Shown here in pieces: positions 54,015-62,457 of a stretch of 64,000 bases of DNA. Position 1 is the stretch's first letter, and each line of letters begins with the position of its first letter. The notes beneath the pieces are model-generated. The model did no database searches, was not told where the DNA came from, and saw only the letters and a list, made by a program, of their open reading frames with translations. Origin of the DNA: Mesorhizobium sp. LMG 17147 (lineage in GTDB: Bacteria > Pseudomonadota > Alphaproteobacteria > Rhizobiales > Rhizobiaceae); assembly GCF_024297145.1 (NCBI RefSeq), contig NZ_JANCTC010000009.1:160205-224204 (forward strand). The letters run 5' to 3'. The position numbers and the translations under genes are program-made.

Positions 54015-54841
54015 CCGAGCCGGCCCAAATGACCGCGCCAGCAATGGAACTGCGCGGCGTCAGCGTCAATTTCGGTTCGGTGCGCGCCCTCCAGGACATC
54101 GACATCAAGGTCTATCCGGGCGAGGTCCACTGCCTGCTTGGCGATAACGGCGCCGGCAAGTCGACACTGATCAAGGTTCTGTCCGGCGTCTACCGGCCGA
54201 CCAAGGGCGAAATCCTGGTCGACGGTAAGCCGGTCACTTTCCGCAGCCCGCGCGACGCGCAGGAACTCGGCGTGGCAACGGTGTTCCAGGACCTCGGCAT
54301 GATCTCGCTGATGTCGATCACCCGTAACTTCTTCCTCGGCCGCGAGCCGACCAAAAGCAGCCTGCCCTTCTCGCGCATCGACAAGGAGCGCGCCAACACC
54401 ATCGCCAGGCAGGCGATGGCCGATATCGGCATCGACGTGCGCGATCCGACGCAAGCCGTCGGCACGCTGTCGGGCGGCGAGCGCCAGTCGGTGGCGATCG
54501 CCCGCGCCGTGCATTTTGGCGCGCGCGTGCTGATCCTCGACGAGCCGACCTCCGCACTCGGCGTCCACCAGGCGGCGATGGTGCTGAAATTCATCATCGA
54601 AGCGCGCATGCGGGGCTTGGCCGTCATTTTCATCAGCCACAACATCCACCATGCCTATCCGGTCGGCGACACTTTCACCCTGCTCAACCGCGGCCGCAAT
54701 CGCGGTACCTACGCCAAGTCGGAGATCTCGCGCGACGAGGTCATCTCGATCATGTCGGGCGGCGAGGATCTGAAGGCGGTCGAGGCGGAGATTGCCGGCC
54801 TGCTCGCCCAGATCGGCAACCGGCCGCCCGCGGCGCCTTGA
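54011..54841 (+). CDS. Sugar ABC transporter single-domain ATP-binding protein (FrcA type)
   Basis: A 276-residue ABC ATPase with one module: Walker A GDNGAGKST (44-52), signature LSGGERQSVAIARA and Walker B VLILDEPTSALG. It acts as a homodimer, unlike the double ATPase of the other sugar operon, as in FrcBCA systems. It overlaps the permease stop and is followed 32 bases later by the Gfo/Idh gene. Confidence 0.93.
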   Translation: MTEPAQMTAPAMELRGVSVNFGSVRALQDIDIKVYPGEVHCLLGDNGAGKSTLIKVLSGVYRPTKGEILVDGKPVTFRSPRDAQELGVATVFQDLGMISLMSITRNFFLGREPTKSSLPFSRIDKERANTIARQAMADIGIDVRDPTQAVGTLSGGERQSVAIARAVHFGARVLILDEPTSALGVHQAAMVLKFIIEARMRGLAVIFISHNIHHAYPVGDTFTLLNRGRNRGTYAKSEISRDEVISIMSGGEDLKAVEAEIAGLLAQIGNRPPAAP

Positions 54842-54873
54842 GCCGACATCAGGACATTGCGGGGAATGATCCA

Positions 54874-55995
54874 ATGAGCAGGATACGCGTCGGGGTCGTC
54901 GGCGCCGGCATGATCTCGCAGGTCGAGCATATCCCCAATCTGCTGCGCCTTGGTGAATTGTTCGAGGTCGTCGGGGTCGCCGATCCCTCGAGGATTTCGC
55001 GGCAGTTCGTCACCGACACCCATGGCATTGCCAATTTCGAAACGATCGACCAGCTCTTCGACCAACCCCTCGACGCTGTGGTGATCGGCTCGCCGGACCC
55101 GCTACATCACGAACAGGTGCTGGCGGCGCTGGCGGTTGGTCTGCATGTCTTTTGCGAAAAGCCGCTCTGCTATTCGCTGGCGGAAATCGCCGAGATCATC
55201 GCCGCGCGCGACGCCGCCAGGAAAATCGTTCAGGTCGGCTATATGAAGCGCTTCGATCCGAGCTACCGGCTGGCGCTCGCTTCGCTGCCTGGAACATCAA
55301 GCACGCTGCGCGCGGTCTCGGTGGAAGTGAACGATCCCGACGCCTGGCCGTTCATCACCCACCAGCCCTACAGGCGCGGCACCGATATCCCCCACGACCT
55401 GATCGCTGCTGTCGCCGCCAAGCAGAAGCGCCAGGTCGAATACGCCATCGGTGTCCCTGTGACGAAGCTCGCTTTCCGTGGATTTATCGGCGCTTACAGC
55501 TCGGCCTTGATTCACGACGTCAACGCCGTCCACGGCCTGCTCGACGCGCTCGGCGTGCCGGACGGCGAGGTCGTCGGCGCGCAGATCTTTGCCAATGGCG
55601 ACGGCGGCCAGGGCGCCGTCAAGTCGCTGGACGGGCAGGCCCTGTGGACCATGACCCATCTCACCGTGCCCAAGCTTGCCGACTACAAGGAGCGGATCAC
55701 GCTGTTCTTCGACGATGCCAGCCTCGAGCTCGAATTCCCCTCGCCCTGGCTCAACCATCATCCGACCCGGCTGACGGTGACGACCTCGGACGGTCACGTA
55801 CTGTCGAAGCGTGATTTGCGGGCCGGCTACGCAGAAGCCTTCGTCGAGGAGATGCGTGGCTTCCGGGCGGCCATCGTCAATGGCGACCCCGTCGTCAACC
55901 CGCCCGAACACGCCGCCCGCGACCAGGAGCTGCTCCTCGGCCTGACATGGCAGCATCTGGCGACCGCACCCTTCGACTGGGCGCTCAACCTGTAG
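54874..55995 (+). CDS. Gfo/Idh/MocA-family NAD(P)-dependent oxidoreductase
   Basis: A 373-residue dehydrogenase: Rossmann fold with GVVGAGMISQVEH near residue 10, the family lysine in CEKPL near 102, and the C-terminal alpha/beta domain. The family oxidises sugars and cyclitols (inositol, rhizopine, glucose-6-phosphate). GGGGA upstream of ATG 54874 sets the start. As last gene of the transporter operon it probably oxidises the imported compound. It converges on the GntR/FCD gene with 11 bases between stops. Confidence 0.9.
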   Translation: MSRIRVGVVGAGMISQVEHIPNLLRLGELFEVVGVADPSRISRQFVTDTHGIANFETIDQLFDQPLDAVVIGSPDPLHHEQVLAALAVGLHVFCEKPLCYSLAEIAEIIAARDAARKIVQVGYMKRFDPSYRLALASLPGTSSTLRAVSVEVNDPDAWPFITHQPYRRGTDIPHDLIAAVAAKQKRQVEYAIGVPVTKLAFRGFIGAYSSALIHDVNAVHGLLDALGVPDGEVVGAQIFANGDGGQGAVKSLDGQALWTMTHLTVPKLADYKERITLFFDDASLELEFPSPWLNHHPTRLTVTTSDGHVLSKRDLRAGYAEAFVEEMRGFRAAIVNGDPVVNPPEHAARDQELLLGLTWQHLATAPFDWALNL

Positions 55996-56006
55996 CCGAA
56001 CGGCCG

Positions 56007-56780
56007 CTACCTGGACTTGATGACGCTGTCGGTATTGGCAAGCAGCTTGCGCACCGCATTGCGCGCCGCGTCCGGCCGCTGCAGGCGGATGCTCTTCTCG
56101 ATTGCCTCGTGCAGCCTCTGCGCATGCTGCAAATCGTCGAGTTCCCGCGTCGTAAAAGCGAACAGATGATCGAACGCCGATTCGATCAGCACGCCGAGCG
56201 GCACCAGCAGATCGTTGCCCGAGGCGCGCAGGATGGCGAGGTGGAACCGCGTGTCGGCGCGCGTTCGCTCCTGCAGATTGGTCGCCTCGCCCATCTCGCG
56301 GCAGGCCTGGCTGATCTCGGCCATCTGCTCGTCGGTGCGCCGCATCGCGGCAAAGGCGCTGGCCTCCGGCTCGATGATGTGGCGGAATTCCTGCACGGTC
56401 CTGAGGAACACCTCGCGATCCGGCGAGGTCGCGTACCAGGCCAGCACGTCGCGATCGAGCAGGTTCCAACGCTCTTTCGGCTCGACCCAACTGCCGATTT
56501 TGGGACGTGACGACAGCAGGCTCTTCGCCATCAGCATTTTGATGGCTTCGCGCACCGCCGAGCGGCTGACGTCGAAGGTCTCGGACCATTTGGCTTCGTT
56601 GGGCAGGATGGTTCCCGGCGGATAATCGCCGCGCACGATCCTCAGCCCGATTTCGTTGGCCAGCGACGCGTGAACGCTCGACCCGGGTATGCGCGCCGCA
56701 TCGGCCCGGCGAATACCGCTCGTGCGTTCGGCGAACGCCTCGGCCGCTGTCTTTCCCTTGTTCGGCTTCGCGTCCTGCAT
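56007..56780 (-). CDS. GntR-family regulator with FCD (FadR-type) ligand domain
   Basis: A 257-residue regulator. The winged helix is at about 37-100 (LANEIGLRIVRGDYPPGTILPNEAKWSETFDVSRSAVREAI), the helical FCD domain at about 115-250, with metal-ligand candidates in DTRFHLAIL and HEAIEKSIR. FCD proteins usually sense sugar acids or small carboxylates. It is convergent with the sugar transporter/MocA operon and codirectional with the LysR gene upstream by 30 bases. It may control the neighbouring operon. Confidence 0.92.
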   Translation of the reverse strand: MQDAKPNKGKTAAEAFAERTSGIRRADAARIPGSSVHASLANEIGLRIVRGDYPPGTILPNEAKWSETFDVSRSAVREAIKMLMAKSLLSSRPKIGSWVEPKERWNLLDRDVLAWYATSPDREVFLRTVQEFRHIIEPEASAFAAMRRTDEQMAEISQACREMGEATNLQERTRADTRFHLAILRASGNDLLVPLGVLIESAFDHLFAFTTRELDDLQHAQRLHEAIEKSIRLQRPDAARNAVRKLLANTDSVIKSR

Positions 56781-56810
56781 AGCTCCACAAAGTCCGGATT
56801 TGGAGGCGTG

Positions 56811-57812
56811 TCAAGGAGATGAAATCGACGGCAATATCTCAGTTTGGTTTTCCGCCTCAGTCCCCTCCTCGACACCGCGCTTTGCCGAGCGCTCCCGCCG
56901 GAGCGGCACAAACAGCTTCTCTTTGTTCCGATTGAATTCCTCGATCAGGAAATCAAGGAAGACGCGGATTTTCGGGGCAAGATGCTGCCGTGCCGGATAG
57001 ACCGCGTAGAGCGTGGTTTCGACGTTTTCCCAGTCATCCAGAGCCGATTGCAGCCGGCCTGCTTTCAGGTCGCTCTCGACATAGGGATAGGGGATCAGGC
57101 TGACGCCGAAGCCGGCGCGCAGCGCATCGCGCACGGCAAGGCTTGACGAGACCGAATATCGTCCGTCGATAGCGATCCGCTCGACGCGGCCGTCCTTGCG
57201 GAATTCCCATATGTCCGCATGCCCCGAGAGGCTGAACCGGATGCAATTGGCCGCCTTCAAATCGGCAGGCGTCTTGGGCCGGCCATGCTCCTCGAAATAG
57301 GACGGAGCTGCGCAAAGCACGTGCGGCATGACCGCAAGCTTTCTCGCGACCAGGCTGGAATCCTCGAGATTGTCGCTGCCGCGAATGGCCAGGTCAAATC
57401 CCTCCCGCACGATATCGACGCGCCTGTCGTCAAGATGCAGATCGAGTTTCAAATCGGGATAGCGCGATAGGAACGCGGGGATGGCAGCCGAAAGCCGCGT
57501 CAACGTGACAGTCATCGGCGCGCTGACCCGCAACGTGCCGCTCGGCGCCGTCTTGATCGGGCCGAGGACCTGGTCGGCCCTGGCCAGCGCATCGAGCCCA
57601 TGCGTGACATGCTCCAGATAGATTCTGCCTTCTTCGGTCAGGGCCATGCGCCGCGTTGTCCGGTTGATGAGCCGCACTCCCAGATGCGCCTCCAATTCGA
57701 CGATGTTCTTGCTGACCGCGGGAGGAGAGAGACCGAGCCGCCGTCCGGCTTCGGCAAAGCTGTTCAGTTCCGCCACATGGCGGAAAACCTGCAACGCAGT
57801 CAGGCGATCCAT
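56811..57812 (-). CDS. LysR-family transcriptional regulator
   Basis: A 333-residue LysR protein: helix-turn-helix at residues 1-60 (MDRLTALQVFRHVAELNSFAEAGRRLGLSPPAVSKNI), then the substrate-binding-like effector domain to about 295, ending in a short polar tail. It is divergent from the nitroreductase and EamA genes, which it may control; the spacer holds repeated ATTATCGC motifs. Confidence 0.93.
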   Translation of the reverse strand: MDRLTALQVFRHVAELNSFAEAGRRLGLSPPAVSKNIVELEAHLGVRLINRTTRRMALTEEGRIYLEHVTHGLDALARADQVLGPIKTAPSGTLRVSAPMTVTLTRLSAAIPAFLSRYPDLKLDLHLDDRRVDIVREGFDLAIRGSDNLEDSSLVARKLAVMPHVLCAAPSYFEEHGRPKTPADLKAANCIRFSLSGHADIWEFRKDGRVERIAIDGRYSVSSSLAVRDALRAGFGVSLIPYPYVESDLKAGRLQSALDDWENVETTLYAVYPARQHLAPKIRVFLDFLIEEFNRNKEKLFVPLRRERSAKRGVEEGTEAENQTEILPSISSP

Positions 57813-57846
57813 CTCATCATTCTCTTCTAGTAAACAATGTCTTTCA

Positions 57847-57864
57847 ATTATCGCGTATTATCGC
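57847..57864. promoter_or_regulatory. Direct repeat in the LysR/nitroreductase intergenic region
   Basis: ATTATCGC occurs at 57847-57854 and 57857-57864, one helical turn apart, in the 107-base divergent spacer. Such spacing suits cooperative binding by a LysR-type tetramer, but no direct proof exists. Confidence 0.35.
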
Positions 57865-57919
57865 TCGTTGGTAAATTCTCTATCTGCTATCCGAACGGCT
57901 TGCTCAATTTCGGAATGAC

Positions 57920-58537
57920 ATGATGACCAACCCCACAATCTCCCTGATCGAGCGGCGCATGTCGGCCAATCGGTTCGATGCCTCGCATGCATTGACGGAT
58001 GCCGCGGTCGAGGAACTGGCACGCCTCGCAACGCGCGCGCCAACCGCCTACAACCTTCAGAATTGGCGGTTCATCGCCGTGCGAACGCCGGAAGCAAAGG
58101 CGCGGTTGCGCAGCGTGGCCCATGGCCAGGCCAAGGTGCAGGAAGCAGCGGTCACCTTCGTTATCTGCGGCGTACTGCCCGACCACGCTGCCCTCAATGC
58201 CAGGCTGCGTCCTTTCGTGGAAGCCGGTTTCATGCCGGCGGATATGGCTTCGGGCTGGCGGGAGGGCGCCCGCGCCCAATATGCCGATCCTCTAGCGGCC
58301 CGCGACGAGGCGGTGCGCTCGGCAACGCTCGGCGCCGCAACGCTGATTTTCGCGGCCGAAGCGCTGGGGCTCGTCTCCGGTCCGATGGCCGGCTTCGATG
58401 CCGAAGGCGTGGCGCGCGAGTTTGGCCTTGGGCGCAATGAAGTGCCGGTGATGCTCATCGCGGTCGGCCGCGCCGCGCCCGGAAACTGGCCGCAAAAGCC
58501 CCGCCGCCCTCTTGCCGAAGTACTGGAAATCTTATGA
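57920..58537 (+). CDS. Nitroreductase-family flavoprotein
   Basis: A 205-residue protein of the FMN-dependent nitroreductase/RutE-like family. SANRFDASHALTDAAVEELARLATRAPTAYNLQNWRFIAV provides the FMN-phosphate site, and GLVSGPMAGFDAEGVAREFGL the dimer and substrate loop. It probably reduces quinones, nitro or enoyl/aldehyde groups using NAD(P)H. Its stop overlaps the EamA start by 4 bases (ATGA). Confidence 0.88.
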   Translation: MMTNPTISLIERRMSANRFDASHALTDAAVEELARLATRAPTAYNLQNWRFIAVRTPEAKARLRSVAHGQAKVQEAAVTFVICGVLPDHAALNARLRPFVEAGFMPADMASGWREGARAQYADPLAARDEAVRSATLGAATLIFAAEALGLVSGPMAGFDAEGVAREFGLGRNEVPVMLIAVGRAAPGNWPQKPRRPLAEVLEIL

Positions 58538-59391
58538 AAACGCGCCGTTCCGATCTGTTGCTTACAGCCATTGCGCCGGCGATATGGGGCAGCACCTACA
58601 TCGTCACCACGCAGTTCCTGCCGAACTTTTCGCCGATGACGGTTGCGATGCTGCGAGCCTTGCCCGCCGGATTGCTGCTGCTCGCGATCGTTCGGCAACT
58701 GCCGACGGGCATCTGGTGGCTGCGCAGTTTCGTCCTCGGGGCCCTCAACATCTCGATCTTCCTGAGCCTGTTGTTTGTCGCCGCCTACCGGCTTCCGGGC
58801 GGGGTCGCCGCGACCGTGCTGTCGGTCCAGCCGTTGATCGTGATTTTCCTTGCCGCTGCCCTGCTTGACAGCCCTGTCCGCCGGTTGGCGATCGTGGCCG
58901 CCCTTGTTGGGATCGCAGGTGTCGCATTGCTGGTGCTGACCCCGAATGCGGCGCTCGATGCGGTTGGCGTTGCCGCCGGCCTCGCCGGGGCGGCCTCTAT
59001 GGCCTTCGGAAGCGTATTGGCCCGTAAATGGCAACCGCCAGTATCGCTGCTTACCTTCACGGCATGGCAACTGACCGCCGGCGGTCTGCTGCTCGTTCCA
59101 GTGGCGCTGCTTTTCGAGCCTTCCATCCCGCTCCCGACCGGCGCCAACCTGCTTGGACTGGCGTGGCTCGGGCTGATCGGTGCGGCGCTGACCTATGTCC
59201 TCTGGTTCCGGGGCATTGCGCGACTGGAATCCGCAGTGGTGTCATCGCTGCTTTTCCTCAGCCCGGTGACCGCCGTGCTGCTTGGATGGGTATTCCTGGA
59301 TCAGACACTGACCTTGCCTCAAATCGCCGGCGTCGTTTTCGTCATCGGCAGCATCTGGCTGGCTCAACGCCCTAGTCGGAACGAGGCTTGA
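58534..59391 (+). CDS. EamA/DMT-superfamily exporter
   Basis: A 285-residue membrane protein of ten hydrophobic helices in two EamA repeats; APAIWGSTYIVTTQFLPNFSPM and VLLGWVFLDQTLTLPQIAGVVFVIGSIW mark the family. It probably exports amino acids or small metabolites. Its start overlaps the nitroreductase stop, so both are one unit under the divergent LysR. Confidence 0.9.
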   Translation: MKTRRSDLLLTAIAPAIWGSTYIVTTQFLPNFSPMTVAMLRALPAGLLLLAIVRQLPTGIWWLRSFVLGALNISIFLSLLFVAAYRLPGGVAATVLSVQPLIVIFLAAALLDSPVRRLAIVAALVGIAGVALLVLTPNAALDAVGVAAGLAGAASMAFGSVLARKWQPPVSLLTFTAWQLTAGGLLLVPVALLFEPSIPLPTGANLLGLAWLGLIGAALTYVLWFRGIARLESAVVSSLLFLSPVTAVLLGWVFLDQTLTLPQIAGVVFVIGSIWLAQRPSRNEA

Positions 59392-59426
59392 GCCTGAGCG
59401 GGAAGTGGGTCAGTTTGAAAATTCGA

Positions 59427-59744
59427 TCAAGACGGATGGCCGAAGACGGTTAAAATAAGCGGGACCGCACCGAAGCTGCAGAAAAACACAACAGCACCAC
59501 ATGCAATCACCCGGCCCGGTATCAGAAAGCGGGCTGACCAAAATCCAGCACGAAGTCTTGCGTCTCGCCTCCCCAGTCGTTTGCTCCATGGAAGGTTCTG
59601 CTCATCAATTGACCCATAGAAATCGGTGCGCAGAATTATGCTTAGGAGTGCGACGAACATGGCTGCGAAGCTCATGGCCAAGACAACGACACAGGCTGTT
59701 ATTGGAATAAACAAGTGAGGATTGTTCGCCCACTCGTACTTCAA
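59427..59744 (-). CDS. Small hypothetical membrane protein
   Basis: A 105-residue frame with a first hydrophobic helix (FIPITACVVVLAMSFAAMFV), a charged loop, and a second (IACGAVVFFCSFGAVPLIL). The start is a TTG at 59744 with GAGG just upstream; no ATG fits. I do not recognise the family. It lies at the beginning of a less GC-rich patch of small orphan genes. The two clean helices and ribosome site favour a real gene, but without homologues it stays uncertain. Confidence 0.45.
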   Translation of the reverse strand: MKYEWANNPHLFIPITACVVVLAMSFAAMFVALLSIILRTDFYGSIDEQNLPWSKRLGRRDARLRAGFWSARFLIPGRVIACGAVVFFCSFGAVPLILTVFGHPS

Positions 59745-59966
59745 ATGTCCTCACTCCCTTGCTTTTTGGCCGCGGACCATCGGCTTCTCTGCCTCTTTGG
59801 CTTTGGATCAGCGCGACGATACCACTGATTTCCCAAAGCTCGCCAGTGACGCCAGCGGTCGGTGATGTCTCAGTTTGAAATTTGAAATATGCGAAAGCGC
59901 TTATCCCGGTTTTGTCGGCCAAGGCGGAAACGCCTATATGCTTACCCGAAAGCATGGAGAGCGACA

Positions 59967-60167
59967 GTGCTCAGTTTCACGCAAGATGGATTGGAGGGCT
60001 GGACGTTCGTGGCTGACGAGATATCGGTTGGCCAATACCGAATCCGTGGCCGTCATTTTGACGGTCGTTCGGTCGAACGCCACGGGTCCGACTACGATGC
60101 CCTTAAAACTGAAGGTATAAATGATGCGCGGACGCTTGGGGCGAGGCTGAATGCCAACCGAACCTAA
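59967..60167 (+). CDS. Small hypothetical protein (66 aa)
   Basis: A 66-residue frame from GTG 59967 with GGAG 7 bases before it. The sequence is mixed polar with DEISVGQYRIRGRHFDGRSVERHGSD, reminiscent of rhizobial small proteins whose function is unknown. It overlaps the next gene by 17 bases in another frame. A longer frame upstream is Arg-rich and not protein-like. Confidence 0.45.
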   Translation: MLSFTQDGLEGWTFVADEISVGQYRIRGRHFDGRSVERHGSDYDALKTEGINDARTLGARLNANRT

Positions 60168-60387
60168 AGGCCAGAAGCGCCCCGCCGACGTTATCGGCAA
60201 CGCCGTCCGCGTCATGCGCATTGCTACCGGCGAGGAAGCCGACGACGTGCAGGACGACGGCAAAGACCCTGCCGCAAAGGCACTTGGCGCAAAGGGCGGA
60301 AAGAAGCGCGCCGAGACCATAACGCCGGTGCGGCACGCCGAGATCGCTAGGAAGGCTGCTGAGAAGCGTTGGGCGGCTAAGAGATAA
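60151..60387 (+). CDS. Small basic RNA/DNA-binding-like protein (78 aa)
   Basis: A 78-residue protein, MPTEPKGQKRPADVIGNAVR at the start and a Lys/Arg/Ala-rich end with GGKKRAETITPVRHAEIARK. The C-terminal pattern resembles short, histone-like or nucleic-acid-binding tails found in many alphaproteobacterial orphan proteins. Function unknown. It overlaps the previous small gene, so the two may be cotranscribed. Confidence 0.65.
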   Translation: MPTEPKGQKRPADVIGNAVRVMRIATGEEADDVQDDGKDPAAKALGAKGGKKRAETITPVRHAEIARKAAEKRWAAKR

Positions 60388-60559
60388 GTTTCTCTAATTC
60401 CGTAAGTGTCTCGATATGGTCATCGGTCGAGAGCGGCGCTAGTGAAAAGAACGTGTTGGAATCCCAAGCATGACCAACGCGCCGTTCAAGACGGAATGGC
60501 TCTGGCGCTGGCCCCTCAAGGCTGCCAACAAAGCTAATCCCAATCCCACGGAATTCATC

Positions 60560-60748
60560 ATTAGGGCCGCCAGCACGTCGCTCGGTGAACGGCAGATCCT
60601 TACCATGCGCATGCAGATGCGCCCCCTTACGCCCCTGGCTAATGCGTTCTCAAAGAAAGTTCGAAAACCGCGCTTACATGGTTGCGCTGTACACCGGCTG
60701 GTGCACTTCATCCGTGTTCACAAGACTCTGAAAAATGTCCAAAATTCA
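60560..60748 (+). pseudogene. Remnant of an IS1-like transposase, frameshifted
   Basis: The segment GERQILTMRMQMR..LANAFSKK in one frame, KFENRAYMVALYT in the next, then HFIRVHKTLK back in the first matches in order the C-terminal part of an IS1-like transposase as I recall it (ERQNLTMRM..., FSKKFENH, VALY..., RxHKTL). Two frame changes within 100 bases, loss of the N-terminal half and of terminal repeats show it is dead. The open frame at 60470-60778 that covers it is not a gene in itself. Confidence 0.7.
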
Positions 60749-60830
60749 AAACTGACTCACTACCGCCTAGGCCGTTGACTTGTGTCGGCGGATTGTTCGG
60801 CACTATGGTCAGGCGGCGGAGGATCTGCCG

Positions 60831-61319
60831 ATGCCACAACGGCCCTATGATGAGCGTCTGCTCCGTCAGGCGTTCGAAGTCGCGCGCAGAGCCCGCGATG
60901 CTGGCGAACATCCCTTTGGTTCGCTCCTCGCCGACAAGGACGGCAATGTGTTGCGCGAGCAGCCCAACGGTTACAAAGCCGGCGGCGGCGACCGCACCGC
61001 TCACGCCGAAAGGCTGCTGGCCTCGTGGGCGGCGATGAATGTCAGTCTCGAAAAGCTGGCTTCCTGCACCCTCTACACCTCGGCCGAACCTTGCGCGATG
61101 TGCTCCGGGACAATCTATTGGGCGGGCATCGGACGGGTCGTCTTTGGGCAGAGCGAACATGACCTCAAGCGGGTAACGGGTGCACATGTCGAGAATCCCA
61201 CGCTCGACCTGCCCTGCAGGATCGTCTTCGAAGCCGGGCAGCGTCCGACTGAAGTCGTCGGCCCGCTGCTTGCCGATGAAGCGGCGCAACTCCAGGCCGA
61301 TTTCTGGAAAGACAAGTAG
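60831..61319 (+). CDS. Nucleoside/guanine-type deaminase (CDA superfamily)
   Basis: A 162-residue zinc deaminase. HAE at 58-60 gives the zinc His and catalytic Glu; PCAMC at 87-91 gives the two cysteines. The fold matches nucleoside deaminases such as guanine deaminase and TadA relatives. GGAGGA about 8 bases before ATG 60831 supports this start. It is transcribed alone, downstream of the decayed transposase, and converges on the epimerase gene. The substrate cannot be told. Confidence 0.9.
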   Translation: MPQRPYDERLLRQAFEVARRARDAGEHPFGSLLADKDGNVLREQPNGYKAGGGDRTAHAERLLASWAAMNVSLEKLASCTLYTSAEPCAMCSGTIYWAGIGRVVFGQSEHDLKRVTGAHVENPTLDLPCRIVFEAGQRPTEVVGPLLADEAAQLQADFWKDK

Positions 61320-61415
61320 CTCGATTGCCCGCGCGCGCGGCAAACACGCGAGCCTAGCCTCGTGACGAAAAATCGGGGCTGGCTCAGTGGCGGCTCCGCG
61401 TCAGCTGCGCGCCAG

Positions 61416-62312
61416 TCAGCTCGTCTTGACGTACTTCCGCCAGCTGTGCTCCGGCCGGAAGCCGAGCATGTCGCGCGCCTTGCGGTTGGAGAGCAGCGTC
61501 TCGTATTCGCCAAGTTCGCCCTTGACCGGCACATCGGGGTAAAACCGCTTCAAAAGTTCGGCTGTCGGCAGGTCGGACGAGGTGTCGTCATTGGCGGCGT
61601 TGAACACCTGGTAACCGAGCCCGTCCTTCTCGATGGCGCGCAGCGTGATCTGGCCGAGGTCGCGCGCGTCGATATAGCTCCAGGCGATGCGCTTGCGGAA
61701 ACCCGGATCGGCGAACCATTTCGGAAACAGCGAATATTCATGCGGCTCGATGACGTTGCCAATGCGCAGGGCGTAGATGTCGGTGCCATCGCGTTGTGCA
61801 AACGCCCGCGCGGTCTTCTCGTTGACGACCTTGGACAGCGCATAGCTATCCATCGGATCGACGTCGTACTCCTCGTCGAGCGGAAAATGCGTCGGGTCGC
61901 GCGGTTCGTTGGCGAAGACCAGGCCGTAGGTGGTTTCGCTGGAGGCGATCACCACCTTGCGGATGCCGAGCTTCACCGCAGCCTCGATGACGTTGTAGGT
62001 GCCGAGCGCGTTGATGCGGAACACCTCGTTGTCGGGCGTGATCATGATGCGCGGGATCGCCGCGAAATGCACCACGGCATCGACCGGCTGCGAACGCAGC
62101 GAAGGATCGAATTCATGCAGGCCCATATAGCTCGACAGCGCATTGAACACCTGCCCGCTGTCGGTGATGTCGGTGATCAGCGTGCGCACCTTGGGATTGT
62201 CGAGCGGCTTGGTGTCGATGTTGAGCACCTGGCAGCCCTGCTCGACCAGATACTGCACGACGTGGCGCCCGGCCTTGCCGCTGCCGCCGGTGAACATGAT
62301 CCGCTTCGTCAT
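61416..62312 (-). CDS. NAD-dependent epimerase/dehydratase (extended SDR)
   Basis: A 298-residue extended SDR enzyme: FTGGSGKAGRH nucleotide loop at 7-17, catalytic SSETTYG and YALSK (YxxxK), and a sugar-substrate C-terminal part (FRPEHSWRKYV). Related enzymes oxidise or epimerise nucleotide sugars or uronates. It is divergent from the 3-HIBADH-type dehydrogenase with 145 bases between starts, which may share control. Confidence 0.9.
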   Translation of the reverse strand: MTKRIMFTGGSGKAGRHVVQYLVEQGCQVLNIDTKPLDNPKVRTLITDITDSGQVFNALSSYMGLHEFDPSLRSQPVDAVVHFAAIPRIMITPDNEVFRINALGTYNVIEAAVKLGIRKVVIASSETTYGLVFANEPRDPTHFPLDEEYDVDPMDSYALSKVVNEKTARAFAQRDGTDIYALRIGNVIEPHEYSLFPKWFADPGFRKRIAWSYIDARDLGQITLRAIEKDGLGYQVFNAANDDTSSDLPTAELLKRFYPDVPVKGELGEYETLLSNRKARDMLGFRPEHSWRKYVKTS

Positions 62313-62457
62313 TTTGCTCTCCTAAGATTCATGTGTATTGTCAGACAATACCGAACTCTGCAATCGCCTGCCACGGCATGCGGCAAAAACCCGCTTCAAC
62401 AATTCGCCGGCAAGGTGCAGCGCCGTCATCCATCATTGCAAAATAGGACGAAACGAC

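Noticed and set aside
59605..59955. A 116-codon minus-strand frame overlapping the small membrane protein
   Set aside because: It overlaps the better supported membrane-protein frame, shows no domain and has no clear ribosome site; kept out as uncertain.
60470..60778. A 102-codon plus-strand frame
   Set aside because: Its recognisable parts are pieces of a transposase in the wrong continuity; it is explained by the frameshifted remnant.
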